Source: Lysinibacillus sp. FJAT-14745
Lineage (GTDB): Bacteria > Bacillota > Bacilli > Bacillales_A > Planococcaceae
DNA length: 64,000 nucleotides
Assembly: GCF_001275675.1 (NCBI RefSeq)
Contig: NZ_LITM01000006.1
Coordinates: forward strand, 78,370-142,369
Direction of reading: 5' to 3'
In this document: in pieces, positions 26,511 to 36,432 of the stretch
Layout: every line of letters begins with the position of its first letter
How positions within the stretch are numbered: position 1 is the first letter of the stretch
The notes under the pieces: model-generated
The model's input: only the letters and a program-made list of their open reading frames with translations
Databases searched by the model: none
Told to the model about the DNA's origin: nothing
Position numbers and translations under genes: made by a program

Positions 26511-26842
26511 AAGATTTGTTTTATTTTTTCATTTTTTTATAAGTGTGGAAGTATTAGTTCGCAGTTATACAAGGTGGCACGATAAATTTCTTTTCATACT
26601 ACGTAGTTGAGTGTTGCTTCTAATAATAATTGCGAAAGAAATAGCTTGTACATGTAACTTCATAATGTATAATGAACACCTCAAAAAATGAACTTTAATT
26701 CCCTTTATTATAACAATCTTGTTATTTACACAATAATGTGGATTTTTAATTTCAACATTTTACTTAGTAAAGTTAATTGCAGGGTGTTAAAATAAGCAAA
26801 AAGTTGCTTGAAAAAGGTATCAGATTATTGAAAACTTGCTTG

Positions 26843-26865
26843 AATTCGTGTTTCTCTCACGAATT
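26843..26865. other. Inverted repeat upstream of nusB
   Basis: AATTCGTG and CACGAATT are perfect 8-bp arms around a 7-base loop, about 50 bases before the nusB start and just before TATTATAA. This may be an operator. The rest of 26511-26910 is A+T-rich and shows no gene. Confidence 0.45.
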
Positions 26866-26910
26866 TATGCTATTATAAACCTTAATGCCACTTAAGAAGG
26901 AGAGCTTTAC

Positions 26911-27291
26911 ATGAAACGACATGAAGCACGCGAAAAAGCGTTGCAAGTTTTGTTTCAGCTAGACAATACCGATCTAACAGTAGAAGAAGCAATGGGTCAT
27001 ATTAAAGGCCAGCCAACAAATGTCTTCTACGAAAAGATTGTTACTGGAACAGTTGAACATTTGGAGGAAATCGATGCTGCTTTAGAACAGCATCTTGAAA
27101 AGTGGTCACTTGCCCGTTTACCTAAGATTGAAAGAACGGTTTTACGTCTAGCTGTATACGAAATTTTATACATGCCAGAAACACCAAAAAGAGTAGTACT
27201 TAATGAAGCAATCGAGTTATGCAAAACATTTGGAGACGATGGTTCGTCGAAATTTGTTAATGGCGTACTTTCTAAATTTACAGAACAATAA
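26911..27291 (+). CDS. nusB: Transcription antitermination factor NusB
   Basis: A 126-residue all-helical RNA-binding protein which, with NusE (S10), assembles antitermination complexes on boxA of rRNA operons. The N-terminal basic RHEAREKALQVLFQLD motif, the central KWSLARLPKIERTVLRLAVYE helix region and the C-terminal NEAIELCKTFGDDGSSKFVNGVL are characteristic. The length is normal. AAGGAG lies well placed before ATG 26911. It is the first gene of the conserved nusB-folD-xseA-xseB-ispA-dxs-tlyA-argR-recN run. Confidence 0.97.
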   Translation: MKRHEAREKALQVLFQLDNTDLTVEEAMGHIKGQPTNVFYEKIVTGTVEHLEEIDAALEQHLEKWSLARLPKIERTVLRLAVYEILYMPETPKRVVLNEAIELCKTFGDDGSSKFVNGVLSKFTEQ

Positions 27292-27324
27292 AATGTGTTG
27301 AATTGGAAGGAGTAACTAAGGTCT

Positions 27325-28191
27325 ATGTCAAGTGCAATTATTAATGGTAAAGAAATTGGTCAAGAAATTCGTAATTCAGTAGCAGAGCGAGTAACACGTT
27401 TAAAAGAGCAAGGATTAACACCAGGCTTAGCGGTTGTTTTAGTAGGAGACAACCAAGCCTCGGCTACATATGTGAAAAATAAGCAAAAATCTTGTGAAGC
27501 CATTGGTATGTTTTCTGAGTTAATCAAACTGCCAGAAGAAACTACGCAGGATGCATTATTAGCACAAATTGAATTATTAAATAATCGTGAAGATATTCAT
27601 GGTATTTTAGTACAATTACCACTCCCAAAACATATTGATGAGGATACTGTTATTGCCACAATTGCTGTTGAAAAAGACGTTGATGGCTTCTCACCAGTAA
27701 GTGTTGGGAAAATGATGCTTGGCCAAGAAACATTTTTGCCTTGTACACCGTTTGGCGTAATGAAGCTTCTTGAATATTCAGGAATTGAAATAGCAGGAAA
27801 GCATGCGGTCATCGTGGGTCGTAGTCATATTGTTGGGAAACCAATGGGACAACTTCTTCTACAAAAAGATGCAACCGTTACATACACGCATTCCAAAACA
27901 CCAAATTTACCTTCATTCACTAAACAAGCAGATATATTAATTGCGGCAGTGGGACGTGCAAACTTTATTACGAAGGAACATGTTAAAGACGGCGCAGTTG
28001 TTATAGATGTTGGCATTAATCGTAATGAAAACAACAAGCTTTGCGGTGATGTTAACTTCAGTGAAGTCGATGGTATTGCTTCTCACATTACACCTGTACC
28101 AGGCGGCGTAGGACCAATGACAATTACTATGCTACTATTCAATACAGTTCAAGCAGCAGAAAATAAGCTTGCTCATATAGTTAAGTTATAA
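27325..28191 (+). CDS. folD: Bifunctional methylenetetrahydrofolate dehydrogenase/cyclohydrolase FolD
   Basis: This 288-residue cytosolic enzyme interconverts 5,10-methylene-THF, 5,10-methenyl-THF and 10-formyl-THF using NADP. Key motifs: the catalytic YVKNKQKSCEAIG segment near 50-62 with the active lysine, the conserved ILVQLPLPKHI loop near 95-105, the nucleotide-binding VGRSHIVGKP near 165, and the C-terminal TPVPGGVGPMT. It starts 33 bases after nusB with GGAAGGAG upstream and ends at a strong terminator. Confidence 0.97.
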   Translation: MSSAIINGKEIGQEIRNSVAERVTRLKEQGLTPGLAVVLVGDNQASATYVKNKQKSCEAIGMFSELIKLPEETTQDALLAQIELLNNREDIHGILVQLPLPKHIDEDTVIATIAVEKDVDGFSPVSVGKMMLGQETFLPCTPFGVMKLLEYSGIEIAGKHAVIVGRSHIVGKPMGQLLLQKDATVTYTHSKTPNLPSFTKQADILIAAVGRANFITKEHVKDGAVVIDVGINRNENNKLCGDVNFSEVDGIASHITPVPGGVGPMTITMLLFNTVQAAENKLAHIVKL

Positions 28192-28212
28192 TTTTGAATG
28201 ACTCTTTCATAT

Positions 28213-28256
28213 GCAAAAAGCTATCTCAATATTTTTATTGAGGTAGCTTTTTTGCA
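28213..28256 (+). terminator. Terminator after folD
   Basis: A long stem (AAGCTATCTCAAT with ATTGAGGTAGCTT, one G-U) around a 6-base loop is followed by TTTTTTGC. Confidence 0.88.
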
Positions 28257-28370
28257 TTATTTTACTAAAATATTCTTTTGTGGCTGTCGCTGCACTTTCG
28301 CACAAAAAACATCTGTTGCTGTCGTTTAAATCAGAGTGACAACCTAAAGAAACATACTAAGAGAAATGGT

Positions 28371-28485
28371 TTGATTGGAGTGGAGGCTGGGCGACTCCTT
28401 GCGGCTCATCGGACGTCCCTAGGAAGCTTTGCTCTGTGTGAAAGCGAAGCGGCAGCAACAAAGCGCCATCTGGAACGGAAATCAC
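28371..28485 (+). repeat. Interspersed repeat family A, copy 1
   Basis: This copy begins TTGATTGGAGTGGAGGCTGG and GCGACTCCTTG, continues with GGCTCATCGGACGTCCC and an alternation of GCTTTGC/GCGAAGC blocks, and ends GGAACGGAAATC. The same modules recur at 48878-49054 and 56528-56619, and in reverse at about 61095. The ends are complementary (TTGATT/AATCA). An 80-codon open frame across it is an artefact of the repeat. Confidence 0.88.
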
Positions 28486-28677
28486 CCCCTCGCTTTGCTG
28501 AAAAGTCGTACTTTATTTAATACTACATCTTAGATATGTTATAGTAAGGTTTTCAATAGTATGAAAGACAGTCGTTTTTTCTAACGAAACTACATTTTGG
28601 CACGTCAGAAGCAATAAAAAATGTTATGATAGGTGTAGTTTTGTGAAAAACTTGATTTTAGTAAAGGAGCCGGAAAA

Positions 28678-30030
28678 ATGTCATCTGCTTCTTATTTAAC
28701 TGTAAAAGCATTAACAAAATATATTAAACGGAAATTTGATGCTGACCCGCATTTACGTGAAGTCTATGTAAAGGGAGAGCTATCCAATGTCAAGATTCAT
28801 CAATCAGGGCATATTTACTTTACATTAAAGGATGATGGAGCACGAATTGCGGCTACCATGTTTAAAACAGCAGCCACAAAATTAGCGTTTGAACCAAAGG
28901 AAGGTATGCAAGTATTTATCCGTGGAGATGTAAACGTTTATGAAGGCTACGGTACATATCAATTATATGTACAGGAAATGCAACCAGATGGAATTGGTAG
29001 CTTGTTTGTTGCCTTTAACCAGCTGAAAGAGCAGTTACAACAAGAAGGGCTTTTTAAACCTGAGTGGAAACAACCAATTCCGAGGTTTCCAGAAAAAATC
29101 GGTGTTTTAACGTCGACAACAGGTGCCGCCATTCGAGATATCTGTACAACATTAAAGAGACGCTATCCACTTGCTGAAGTTTTTATTTATCCAACCCTAG
29201 TACAGGGAGCACAAGCAGCGCCAAATATTGTTCACAATATTGAGCGAGCAAATATTGATGCGAGTTGCGATGTACTGATTGTTGGGCGTGGCGGTGGATC
29301 GATTGAGGATTTATGGGCATTTAATGAGGAAGCTGTTGTGCGAGCGATTTTTGGAAGCCGTATCCCTATTATTAGTGCAGTAGGTCATGAAACCGATACG
29401 ACTATCGCGGATTATGTAGCTGATTTGCGCGCACCGACACCAACGGCAGCGGCTGAAATGGCTGTACCGGATCAACAAGATTTATTTCAACGGGTGCTTA
29501 CACAAAAATCACAGCTTCATCAAATAGTAAGAGCGCAACTTATGGCAGAACGTCAACGTCTAAATAAGCTCCAACAATCATATCCGTTATCAATGCCAGA
29601 ACGCCTATATCGACCATTTACGGAAAGGCTAGCACAACTTGAATCGGGATTACAAAAAGCAATGCAGGTCGATTTGATGAAGAAAACAGCGCAGTTTCAA
29701 CAATTACATAGTGCGGTAGAACAGCACTCGCCGAAAAAGGCATTAGCTTTCCATCAACGAGAGCTAGAAACTCACGTCCAACAATTAACTCGTGCTGCAA
29801 CGCATTATGTAACGAAGCAAAAACAACAATTTGAGGCAACTGTTAGAACTTTAGAGGCATTGAATCCACTTGCTATTTTAACAAGAGGCTTCACTGTAGC
29901 TTATAAAGATCATCAAATGTTAAAATCATCAGCTGATGTAAAGCCACAGGATCAATTAACACTTTCCTTCCATGATGGAAAGGTTATTGCTGATGTGGTT
30001 AAGATCTTGCCGAAAAATGAGGGGGAATAA
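28678..30030 (+). CDS. xseA: Exodeoxyribonuclease VII large subunit XseA
   Basis: This 450-residue subunit of the single-strand exonuclease degrades DNA to short oligonucleotides. The N-terminal OB fold (about 1-100: YVKGELSNVKIHQSGHIYFTLKDD) is followed by the catalytic domain with TSTTGAAIRDI near 142, the DVLIVGRGGGSIEDLWAF motif near 200-217 and GHETDTTIADYVADLRAPTPTAAAE near 240. A long coiled-coil region (about 270-410) follows. It is followed 2 bases later by xseB. It has its own upstream region, separated from folD by a terminator and a family A repeat. Confidence 0.97.
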   Translation: MSSASYLTVKALTKYIKRKFDADPHLREVYVKGELSNVKIHQSGHIYFTLKDDGARIAATMFKTAATKLAFEPKEGMQVFIRGDVNVYEGYGTYQLYVQEMQPDGIGSLFVAFNQLKEQLQQEGLFKPEWKQPIPRFPEKIGVLTSTTGAAIRDICTTLKRRYPLAEVFIYPTLVQGAQAAPNIVHNIERANIDASCDVLIVGRGGGSIEDLWAFNEEAVVRAIFGSRIPIISAVGHETDTTIADYVADLRAPTPTAAAEMAVPDQQDLFQRVLTQKSQLHQIVRAQLMAERQRLNKLQQSYPLSMPERLYRPFTERLAQLESGLQKAMQVDLMKKTAQFQQLHSAVEQHSPKKALAFHQRELETHVQQLTRAATHYVTKQKQQFEATVRTLEALNPLAILTRGFTVAYKDHQMLKSSADVKPQDQLTLSFHDGKVIADVVKILPKNEGE

Positions 30031-30032
30031 TT

Positions 30033-30266
30033 GTGGCAGAAAAACAACAAACTTTCGCAGATGCAATGACGGCACTTGAGGAAATTGTCCGTCAGCTAGA
30101 GCAAGGTGATGTGCCGCTAGAAAATGCGATTGATCTATATAAACAAGGTATGGAGCTATCACAATTTTGCCATAGCAAGCTACAACATGCTGAGGAGCAG
30201 TTAATTTCTATTGTCCAAGAGACAGGTGAGACTACAGCATTTGATCCACTAAAGGGAGAGAACTAA
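30033..30266 (+). CDS. xseB: Exodeoxyribonuclease VII small subunit XseB
   Basis: A 77-residue helical partner of XseA. The family pattern FADAMTALEEIVRQLEQGDVPLENAIDLYKQGMEL runs over about residues 6-43 and defines the two-helix hairpin that binds the large subunit's coiled coil. The start is GTG 30033, with GAGGGGG 8 bases upstream; no ATG is available nearby. It lies between xseA and ispA with 2-3 bases on either side. Confidence 0.95.
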   Translation: MAEKQQTFADAMTALEEIVRQLEQGDVPLENAIDLYKQGMELSQFCHSKLQHAEEQLISIVQETGETTAFDPLKGEN

Positions 30267-30269
30267 GAA

Positions 30270-31151
30270 ATGAACGAGCAATTAAAACCTTTTATTGAAA
30301 GCAACATACCACAAGTTGAAGCTGAAATGTTTGCACTAGTTGAGAAAATTGATGCACCAGCCAATTTAAAAGAATCAATGCTTTATTCATTAAAAGCTGG
30401 AGGTAAACGTATTCGTCCTCTTTTCGTATTGGCTGTTCTTGAACTATACAATAAAAATTTGAAGGATGGTTTAACTGTAGGATCAGTCATTGAAATCATC
30501 CATACGTATTCGTTAATCCATGATGATTTACCAAGTATGGATAATGATGATTTCCGAAGAGGAAAGCCAACAAATCATAAAGTTTATGGTGAGGCATTAG
30601 CGACACTTGCAGGCGATGCATTGAATACACTTGCGTTTGGCATTTTAGCACGCATGGATGTATCAGCTGAAAAACGCATTGAACTAGTCAATCTGTTAAG
30701 TAAAGCAGCTGGTGCAGAAGGTATGGTTGGGGGTCAAGTACTCGATATGGAAGGTGAGAAGCGTCAGCTAAACTTAGCTGAGCTTGAGCATGTCCATGTC
30801 AATAAAACGGGCGCTCTTTTACGATTTAGTATTGAAGCGGGAGCAGTGTTAGCAGATGTAACGCAAGAAAATCGCGAAACTTTAAAGGAATATGCGCATC
30901 ATATCGGTCTTGCCTTCCAAATTCAAGACGATATTTTAGATATTGAGGGGACTACAGAAGAACTAGGTAAAACTGCTGGTAAAGATGTAGCAAGTGATAA
31001 AAGCACATACCCAGCTCTATTATCTTTAGATGGGGCAAAAGAAAAGCTTGCTGAGCATTATCAGCATGCCATTAACGCACTAGATAAATTGGAAGTAGAT
31101 GCCAGCTTGTTACGTGAGTTTGCAGCCTATATCGTGCATCGTAAAAACTAG
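30270..31151 (+). CDS. ispA: Farnesyl/geranyl diphosphate synthase IspA
   Basis: This 293-residue short-chain prenyl transferase condenses dimethylallyl diphosphate with isopentenyl diphosphate to give farnesyl diphosphate for quinone and undecaprenyl lipids. The two Mg-binding Asp-rich motifs are present: DDLPSMDND near 84-92 and QDDILD near 223. The upstream GGKRIRPL motif binds diphosphate. It follows xseB by 3 bases, and dxs, another isoprenoid gene, comes next. AAAGGGAGAG precedes ATG 30270. Confidence 0.96.
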   Translation: MNEQLKPFIESNIPQVEAEMFALVEKIDAPANLKESMLYSLKAGGKRIRPLFVLAVLELYNKNLKDGLTVGSVIEIIHTYSLIHDDLPSMDNDDFRRGKPTNHKVYGEALATLAGDALNTLAFGILARMDVSAEKRIELVNLLSKAAGAEGMVGGQVLDMEGEKRQLNLAELEHVHVNKTGALLRFSIEAGAVLADVTQENRETLKEYAHHIGLAFQIQDDILDIEGTTEELGKTAGKDVASDKSTYPALLSLDGAKEKLAEHYQHAINALDKLEVDASLLREFAAYIVHRKN

Positions 31152-31315
31152 GGTAAAAACGAAGCGTTAACGGCACATAATATGCTAGAATAGGTGAGGG
31201 CGTTTGCAGATGTGCAAACAATAAAGTGTTCGTACTTTTAGCATATTAATAACACTGTTATAATGGTGGAAACACAATTACGGTGAATAATTTATTGAAA
31301 AGGTGTGTGAGAAAG

Positions 31316-33217
31316 GTGGATTTAAATAAGATAACTAGTCCAGCCTTTTTAAAAAGCTTAGATAAGAAGGGTCTTGAGCGACTAGCACAAGAAATTCGTA
31401 CCTTCTTAATTGAAAAATGTTCTGTCACAGGTGGTCATATCGGACCGAACCTAGGTGTTGTGGAGCTTACGATTATGCTTCATAAAATGTTTGACAGTCC
31501 ACAAGATAAGTTTTTATGGGATGTTGGCCACCAAGCTTATGTGCATAAAATTTTGACAGGTCGTGCAAATCAATTTGACACATTGCGTCAGTTCAAAGGG
31601 CTTTGTGGTTTTCCAAAGCGTGTGGAGAGTGAACATGATGAGTGGGAGACAGGTCATAGCTCGACATCTTTGTCAGCAGCTATGGGTATGGCAGCAGCAC
31701 GTGATATCAAAAATGAAAAGAACTTCGTGATACCAATTATTGGAGATGGAGCTTTAACTGGCGGTATGGCACTGGAGGCATTAAACCATATAGGTCATGC
31801 TGAAACAAATATGATTGTCATTTTAAACGATAATGAAATGTCGATCGCTCCAAACGTCGGAGCGTTACACAATGTATTAGGACGTCTTCGTACAGCCAAG
31901 GAATATTCAAAAGCAAAAGAAGAACTGGAATCGCTCATTAATAAGATTCCTGTATTAGGTGGTAAGCTTGCTTCAACGGCTGAGCGCTTAAAAGATAGCT
32001 TAAAATATTTAGTGGTATCAGGTGTGTTCTTTGAGGAGCTAGGCTTTAAATATCTAGGACCGATTGATGGACATGATTTCGATGCTCTTGAGACAACATT
32101 ATCACAAGCTAAAAAAGTAAAAGGCCCAGTGCTCGTTCATGTTATTACGAAAAAAGGCAAAGGATATAAACCTGCTGAAGATGATACAATTGGTAATTGG
32201 CACGGAACAGGTCCTTATAAAATTGAAAATGGTGCCTTTGTAAAGTCAGAGGCGAAAGGCCCAGCTTGGAGTAGTTTGATTGCTGAGACAGTTCGCAAAA
32301 TTGCCCATGAGGATAAACGAGTTGTCACAATTACTCCTGCAATGCCAGTGGGCTCGAAATTACAAGGTATCCAAAAGGATTTCCCAGAACGTTTCTTCGA
32401 TGTGGGGATCGCTGAACAACATGCAGCAACAATGGCAGCAGGTTTAGCAACACAAAAAATGAAGCCATTTTTAGCCATTTACTCAACATTCCTACAACGT
32501 GCTTATGACCAAGTATTACATGATATCGCACGTCCAAACCTAAATGTCTTTATTGGCATTGACCGTGCAGGCTTAGTTGGTGCAGACGGTGAAACACATC
32601 AAGGCGTATTTGATATTGCATTCCTTCGTCATATACCAAATATGACAATTATGATGCCAAAAGATGAAAATGAAGGTCAGCATATGGTGAAAACAGCCAT
32701 TGACTATGATGGCGGTCCAATTGCGTTACGTTATCCACGAGGTAATGGTATAGGCGTTCCGTTAGATGATGAGCTTATGACGTTACCAATTGGAAGCTGG
32801 GAAGTGTTACGTGAAGGTAAGGATGCAACGATTTTAACCTTTGGTACGACGATTCCTATGGCAATGGAAGCAGCCACTATTCTAGCACAGCAAGGTGTAG
32901 AGATAGAAGTAGTCAATGCGCGTTTCATTAAACCGATGGATGAGGATATGCTTCACCGTATATTAACGAGCCGTAAACCAGTATTGACGATTGAAGAGGC
33001 AGTCTTACAAGGTGGTTTTGGTAGTGGTGTATTAGAATTTGCCCACGACCATGGTTATTTAACTGCAATAATCGATCGTATGGGAATACCTGATCATTTT
33101 ATTGAGCATGGTAATGTAGATCAGCTGCTCGCTGAAATTCATATGACGGCTGAGGATACAGTGGCACGTATGCATGTGTTACTTCAACAAAAACAGCAAG
33201 TAGGTTTGAATAAATAA
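31316..33217 (+). CDS. dxs: 1-deoxy-D-xylulose-5-phosphate synthase Dxs
   Basis: A thiamine-diphosphate enzyme that condenses pyruvate and glyceraldehyde 3-phosphate, the first step of the MEP isoprenoid pathway. Visible traits: [16 protein letters not shown] near 70, the ThDP/Mg motif [15 protein letters not shown] near 142, KGKGYKPAE near 280, and the transketolase pyrimidine domain with DVGIAEQHA near 360. The family normally begins MDLxKITSP, so I place the start at GTG 31316 (AAAAGGTG 10 bases upstream), giving 633 residues; a GTG at 31283 would add 11. The stop overlaps tlyA by one base. Confidence 0.96.
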   Translation: MDLNKITSPAFLKSLDKKGLERLAQEIRTFLIEKCSVTGGHIGPNLGVVELTIMLHKMFDSPQDKFLWDVGHQAYVHKILTGRANQFDTLRQFKGLCGFPKRVESEHDEWETGHSSTSLSAAMGMAAARDIKNEKNFVIPIIGDGALTGGMALEALNHIGHAETNMIVILNDNEMSIAPNVGALHNVLGRLRTAKEYSKAKEELESLINKIPVLGGKLASTAERLKDSLKYLVVSGVFFEELGFKYLGPIDGHDFDALETTLSQAKKVKGPVLVHVITKKGKGYKPAEDDTIGNWHGTGPYKIENGAFVKSEAKGPAWSSLIAETVRKIAHEDKRVVTITPAMPVGSKLQGIQKDFPERFFDVGIAEQHAATMAAGLATQKMKPFLAIYSTFLQRAYDQVLHDIARPNLNVFIGIDRAGLVGADGETHQGVFDIAFLRHIPNMTIMMPKDENEGQHMVKTAIDYDGGPIALRYPRGNGIGVPLDDELMTLPIGSWEVLREGKDATILTFGTTIPMAMEAATILAQQGVEIEVVNARFIKPMDEDMLHRILTSRKPVLTIEEAVLQGGFGSGVLEFAHDHGYLTAIIDRMGIPDHFIEHGNVDQLLAEIHMTAEDTVARMHVLLQQKQQVGLNK

Positions 33218-34035
33218 TGACAAAACAACCAAAAGAACGTGTAGACATTTTACTTGTAGAGCGTGGGCTATGCGAAACGCGAGAAAAAGCAAAGCGCTCT
33301 ATTATGGCAGGACTTGTTTTTTCTAATGAAACTCGCATCGATAAAGCGGGGGAAAAAATTGCTATAGATGCACCACTGCAAGTAAAAGGCTCAGATTTAA
33401 AATATGTTAGTCGTGGCGGCTTGAAACTTGAGAAAGCGCTACAAATTTTTGATATGTCTGTAGAGGGGAAGCTAATGCTTGATATTGGCTCCTCTACAGG
33501 AGGGTTTACCGATTGTGCACTACAGCATGGTGCAAGACATGGTTATGCATTAGATGTTGGTTCCAACCAACTAGCATGGAAAATCCGATCTGATGAACGT
33601 GTAACTGTAATGGAAAAAACAAATTTCCGTTATACGACAGCGGCAGACTTATCAGAGGGCTTACCAGACTTTGCAACAATTGATGTTAGCTTTATTTCAT
33701 TATCGCTTATTTTACCTGTCTTAAAAACATTGTTAATGCCCGGTGGCGATGTAATGGCACTGGTGAAGCCTCAGTTTGAAGCTGGGAAAGATAAAGTCGG
33801 TAAAAAAGGTATTGTTCGTGATAAAAAAGTACATTTAGAAGTTTTAGAAAAGACAGCTGCAATGGCGACAGAGGTTGGCTTTGTCGTTAAGGATGCTTCG
33901 TTTTCGCCAATTACAGGAGGCGAAGGAAATATTGAATTTTTATTCCATTTAGTGAATCCTATTGGTAATGAAGAAATTCCTGCATATACAGCTTTTAATG
34001 CACTAGTTGAAGAAGCGCATAGTGCACTAAAATAA
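33217..34035 (+). CDS. tlyA: TlyA-family rRNA methyltransferase (YqxC/FtsJ-like)
   Basis: A 272-residue protein with an N-terminal S4 RNA-binding domain (about 5-65: RVDILLVERGLCETREKAK) and a FtsJ-type SAM methyltransferase domain (LDIGSSTGGFTDCALQ near 87, DVSFISL near 155, KPQFEAGK near 186). TlyA of Mycobacterium 2'-O-methylates both rRNAs; older annotations call the family hemolysin A. In Bacillales it sits between dxs and argR, as here. Its start codon overlaps the dxs stop, and a terminator follows directly. Confidence 0.94.
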   Translation: MTKQPKERVDILLVERGLCETREKAKRSIMAGLVFSNETRIDKAGEKIAIDAPLQVKGSDLKYVSRGGLKLEKALQIFDMSVEGKLMLDIGSSTGGFTDCALQHGARHGYALDVGSNQLAWKIRSDERVTVMEKTNFRYTTAADLSEGLPDFATIDVSFISLSLILPVLKTLLMPGGDVMALVKPQFEAGKDKVGKKGIVRDKKVHLEVLEKTAAMATEVGFVVKDASFSPITGGEGNIEFLFHLVNPIGNEEIPAYTAFNALVEEAHSALK

Positions 34036-34066
34036 CACGTGCTCGTTTATAGAGCCGTGTTTTTTC
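34034..34066 (+). terminator. Terminator after tlyA
   Basis: AACACGTGCTC pairs with GAGCCGTGTT (one bulge) around a 7-base loop, followed by TTTTTTC. The left arm begins inside the tlyA stop codon. Confidence 0.85.
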
Positions 34067-34135
34067 TTGTGCTTTTATGTTTAAAATGGTAGTGTAAATA
34101 TACAAATATTCAACTATTTATAAGAGGTGACCGAC

Positions 34136-34585
34136 ATGAACAAAGGACAAAGACATATACGAATTCGGGATATTATTGCCAATCATGAAATTGAAACACA
34201 AGATGATTTAGTCGATTTTTTAAAAGATGCAGGCTATAATGTGACACAAGCAACAGTATCACGTGATATTAAAGAGCTTCATCTTGTGAAAGTACCTTTA
34301 CAGGATGGACGCTATAAATATAGCTTGCCCGCAGACCAACGTTTCAATCCTATACAAAAATTACACCGTGCGTTAGCTGATGCTTTTGTCAGCATTGACG
34401 GTGCATCACACTTTTTAGTAATGAAGGCTCTTCCTGGTAATGCCAATGCAATTGCATCATTACTTGACCATTTAGATTGGCCTGAAATTTTAGGTACTAT
34501 TTCTGGAGACGACACTATTTTAATTATTTGTCGTAACGAAGATGAGCGTGAAAATACAAAAAATCGCTTATTAGACATGCTATAA
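34136..34585 (+). CDS. argR: Arginine repressor ArgR/AhrC
   Basis: This 149-residue transcription factor senses arginine and binds ARG boxes of arginine biosynthetic and catabolic genes as a hexamer. The N-terminal winged helix (about 1-70) includes [35 protein letters not shown]; the C-terminal arginine-binding domain includes [17 protein letters not shown] and the [13 protein letters not shown] strand with the paired aspartates. ATG 34136 with AAGAGGTGA upstream is the clear start. It is the standard gene before recN in Firmicutes. Confidence 0.96.
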   Translation: MNKGQRHIRIRDIIANHEIETQDDLVDFLKDAGYNVTQATVSRDIKELHLVKVPLQDGRYKYSLPADQRFNPIQKLHRALADAFVSIDGASHFLVMKALPGNANAIASLLDHLDWPEILGTISGDDTILIICRNEDERENTKNRLLDML

Positions 34586-34620
34586 AATAGCAAGGTAATT
34601 TGATACAGAGGTGACATTTT

Positions 34621-36312
34621 GTGTTAAGAGAGCTTAGTATTCGAAACTTTGCCATCATTGAGGATTTAACAGTTAGTTTTTCAGATGGTTTAACTGTTTT
34701 AACAGGTGAAACAGGTGCAGGAAAGTCAATTATTATCGATGCAGTGCATTTACTTGCTGGTGGCCGAGGGAATTCGGAATTTATTCGCCATGGAGCTAAA
34801 AAGGCTGAATTAGGTGGTTTATTTCAAATTTCAAGTTCTGGGCATCCTGTTCATAAGAAACTTGAAGAGGCAGGCATTGAAATTGAAGAAGATACCATTA
34901 TTTTGCGTCGTGATTTAAATGATTCTGGAAAAAGTGTTTGTCGAATAAATGGTAAACTTGTGCCATTATCTGTACTACGTGATATTGGGTCTAGTCTTAT
35001 CGATATTCATGGACAGCATGAAAATCAAGAACTTATGGATGAGAAACAGCATATCTATTTGCTTGACCATTTTGCCGAGGAACAACTGACACCAATTCTA
35101 GATTTGTACAGTTCGCAATATGAAGAATATCGTTCACTTAAAAAAGAATTAGCTTCGATTTCGATTGATGAACAGTTAATGGCGCAACGTATTGATTTGT
35201 ACCAATTCCAAATGAAAGAGCTGGAGGATGCCAATTTAAAACTTGGCGAGGAAGATGAGCTACTTGATGAACGTCGCCGTCTAATGAATTTCAATAAGAT
35301 TTTCGAACGCTCCAGTGCAGCGTATGAAGCTATTCAAGGTGAATCAAAAGGCCTTGACTGGATTGGCAATGCAATGGGTGCTTTAGAGGATGCTGCGACT
35401 GTTGACGAGCAATTTAAAGAGGCATCAGAATCCGTCACTACTGCATTTTATGCGTTACAGGATGCTGCCTACCAAGTCAAAAATGTCTTGGACGAATTAG
35501 AATTTGATCCTGCTCGTTTAAATGAGGTTGAGCAACGTTTAGCCTTATTACAAAATTTGAAGCGTAAATATGGCTCAACAGTTGAAGAAATTTTAGCGTA
35601 TTACGATAAAATTAAAACAGAGCTAAATGAGCTGTTAAATCGGGACGAAATTTTGCAAGTAAAAGAACGAAAAGTACTGGAAATGGAAGCGGTACTAAAT
35701 GAGCTTGCTGCAGAACTTTCCACTATTCGAAAGGATGCTGCACATAACTTAAGTGAAGCTATTATGGCCGAACTACGTGAATTACATATGGAAAAAGCAA
35801 AATTTATTGTTAATTTTGATGAATTGCCTTACTTTGATGCGAATGGTAAAGATCAAGTAATTTTTTATATTTCTACAAATGTAGGCGAGCCGCCAAAATC
35901 TTTACCGAAAATTGCTTCTGGTGGAGAATTATCGCGTATGATGCTTGCGTTAAAGACGATTTTCTCATCCTCTAATGGCATAACATCTATTATTTTTGAT
36001 GAGGTAGATACAGGTGTAAGTGGACGTGTAGCGCAAGCAATCGCAGAAAAAATTGCAGCAGTATCCATTAACTCGCAAGTTTTATGTATTTCGCATTTAC
36101 CGCAAGTAGCTGCGATGGCCGATCATCATTATTTTATTAAAAAAGAAGTCGAGCATGATCGAACATTTACGTCATTGCTGGAAATAGATACGGATGCTCG
36201 TATTGAAGAGGTTAGTCGTATGATATCCGGAGCGGAAATTACAGATTTAACTTTGCAACACGCAACAGAGCTCTTAAAAATGGCTGATGAACGAAAAAAA
36301 CAAATGAGATAG
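34621..36312 (+). CDS. recN: DNA repair protein RecN
   Basis: A 563-residue SMC-like ATPase acting early in double-strand break repair. The N-terminal half carries LTGETGAGKSIIIDAV (Walker A near 30) and the HGQHENQEL motif; two coiled-coil arms span about 155-370; the C-terminal half carries the ASGGELSRMMLALK signature near 435, IIFDEVDTGVSG (Walker B) near 460 and CISHLPQVAA. The start is GTG 34621, with GAGGTGAC 7 bases upstream. It lies 35 bases after argR with a terminator behind it. Confidence 0.97.
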   Translation: MLRELSIRNFAIIEDLTVSFSDGLTVLTGETGAGKSIIIDAVHLLAGGRGNSEFIRHGAKKAELGGLFQISSSGHPVHKKLEEAGIEIEEDTIILRRDLNDSGKSVCRINGKLVPLSVLRDIGSSLIDIHGQHENQELMDEKQHIYLLDHFAEEQLTPILDLYSSQYEEYRSLKKELASISIDEQLMAQRIDLYQFQMKELEDANLKLGEEDELLDERRRLMNFNKIFERSSAAYEAIQGESKGLDWIGNAMGALEDAATVDEQFKEASESVTTAFYALQDAAYQVKNVLDELEFDPARLNEVEQRLALLQNLKRKYGSTVEEILAYYDKIKTELNELLNRDEILQVKERKVLEMEAVLNELAAELSTIRKDAAHNLSEAIMAELRELHMEKAKFIVNFDELPYFDANGKDQVIFYISTNVGEPPKSLPKIASGGELSRMMLALKTIFSSSNGITSIIFDEVDTGVSGRVAQAIAEKIAAVSINSQVLCISHLPQVAAMADHHYFIKKEVEHDRTFTSLLEIDTDARIEEVSRMISGAEITDLTLQHATELLKMADERKKQMR

Positions 36313-36313
36313 C

Positions 36314-36356
36314 AAAAAATCCAGAAACAGCTCGTTGTTTCTGGGTTTTTTCTTTT
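36314..36356 (+). terminator. Terminator after recN
   Basis: AAAAATCCAGAAAC pairs with GTTTCTGGGTTTTT around a 7-base loop, followed by further T-rich sequence. Confidence 0.9.
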
Positions 36357-36432
36357 TGCACAAATATTTACCGCTTATAAGAATGCCACAACAACACATA
36401 GTAAAAAGACAAAAACAAAAAGGAGGTGTCGT

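Noticed and set aside
28278-28520. 80-codon plus-strand frame
   Set aside because: It lies over repeat family A copy 1; the translation has no protein-like character and the other copies do not preserve the frame.
28597-28630. TTGGCA and TATGAT as an xseA promoter
   Set aside because: The boxes are 22 bases apart, outside the usual range.
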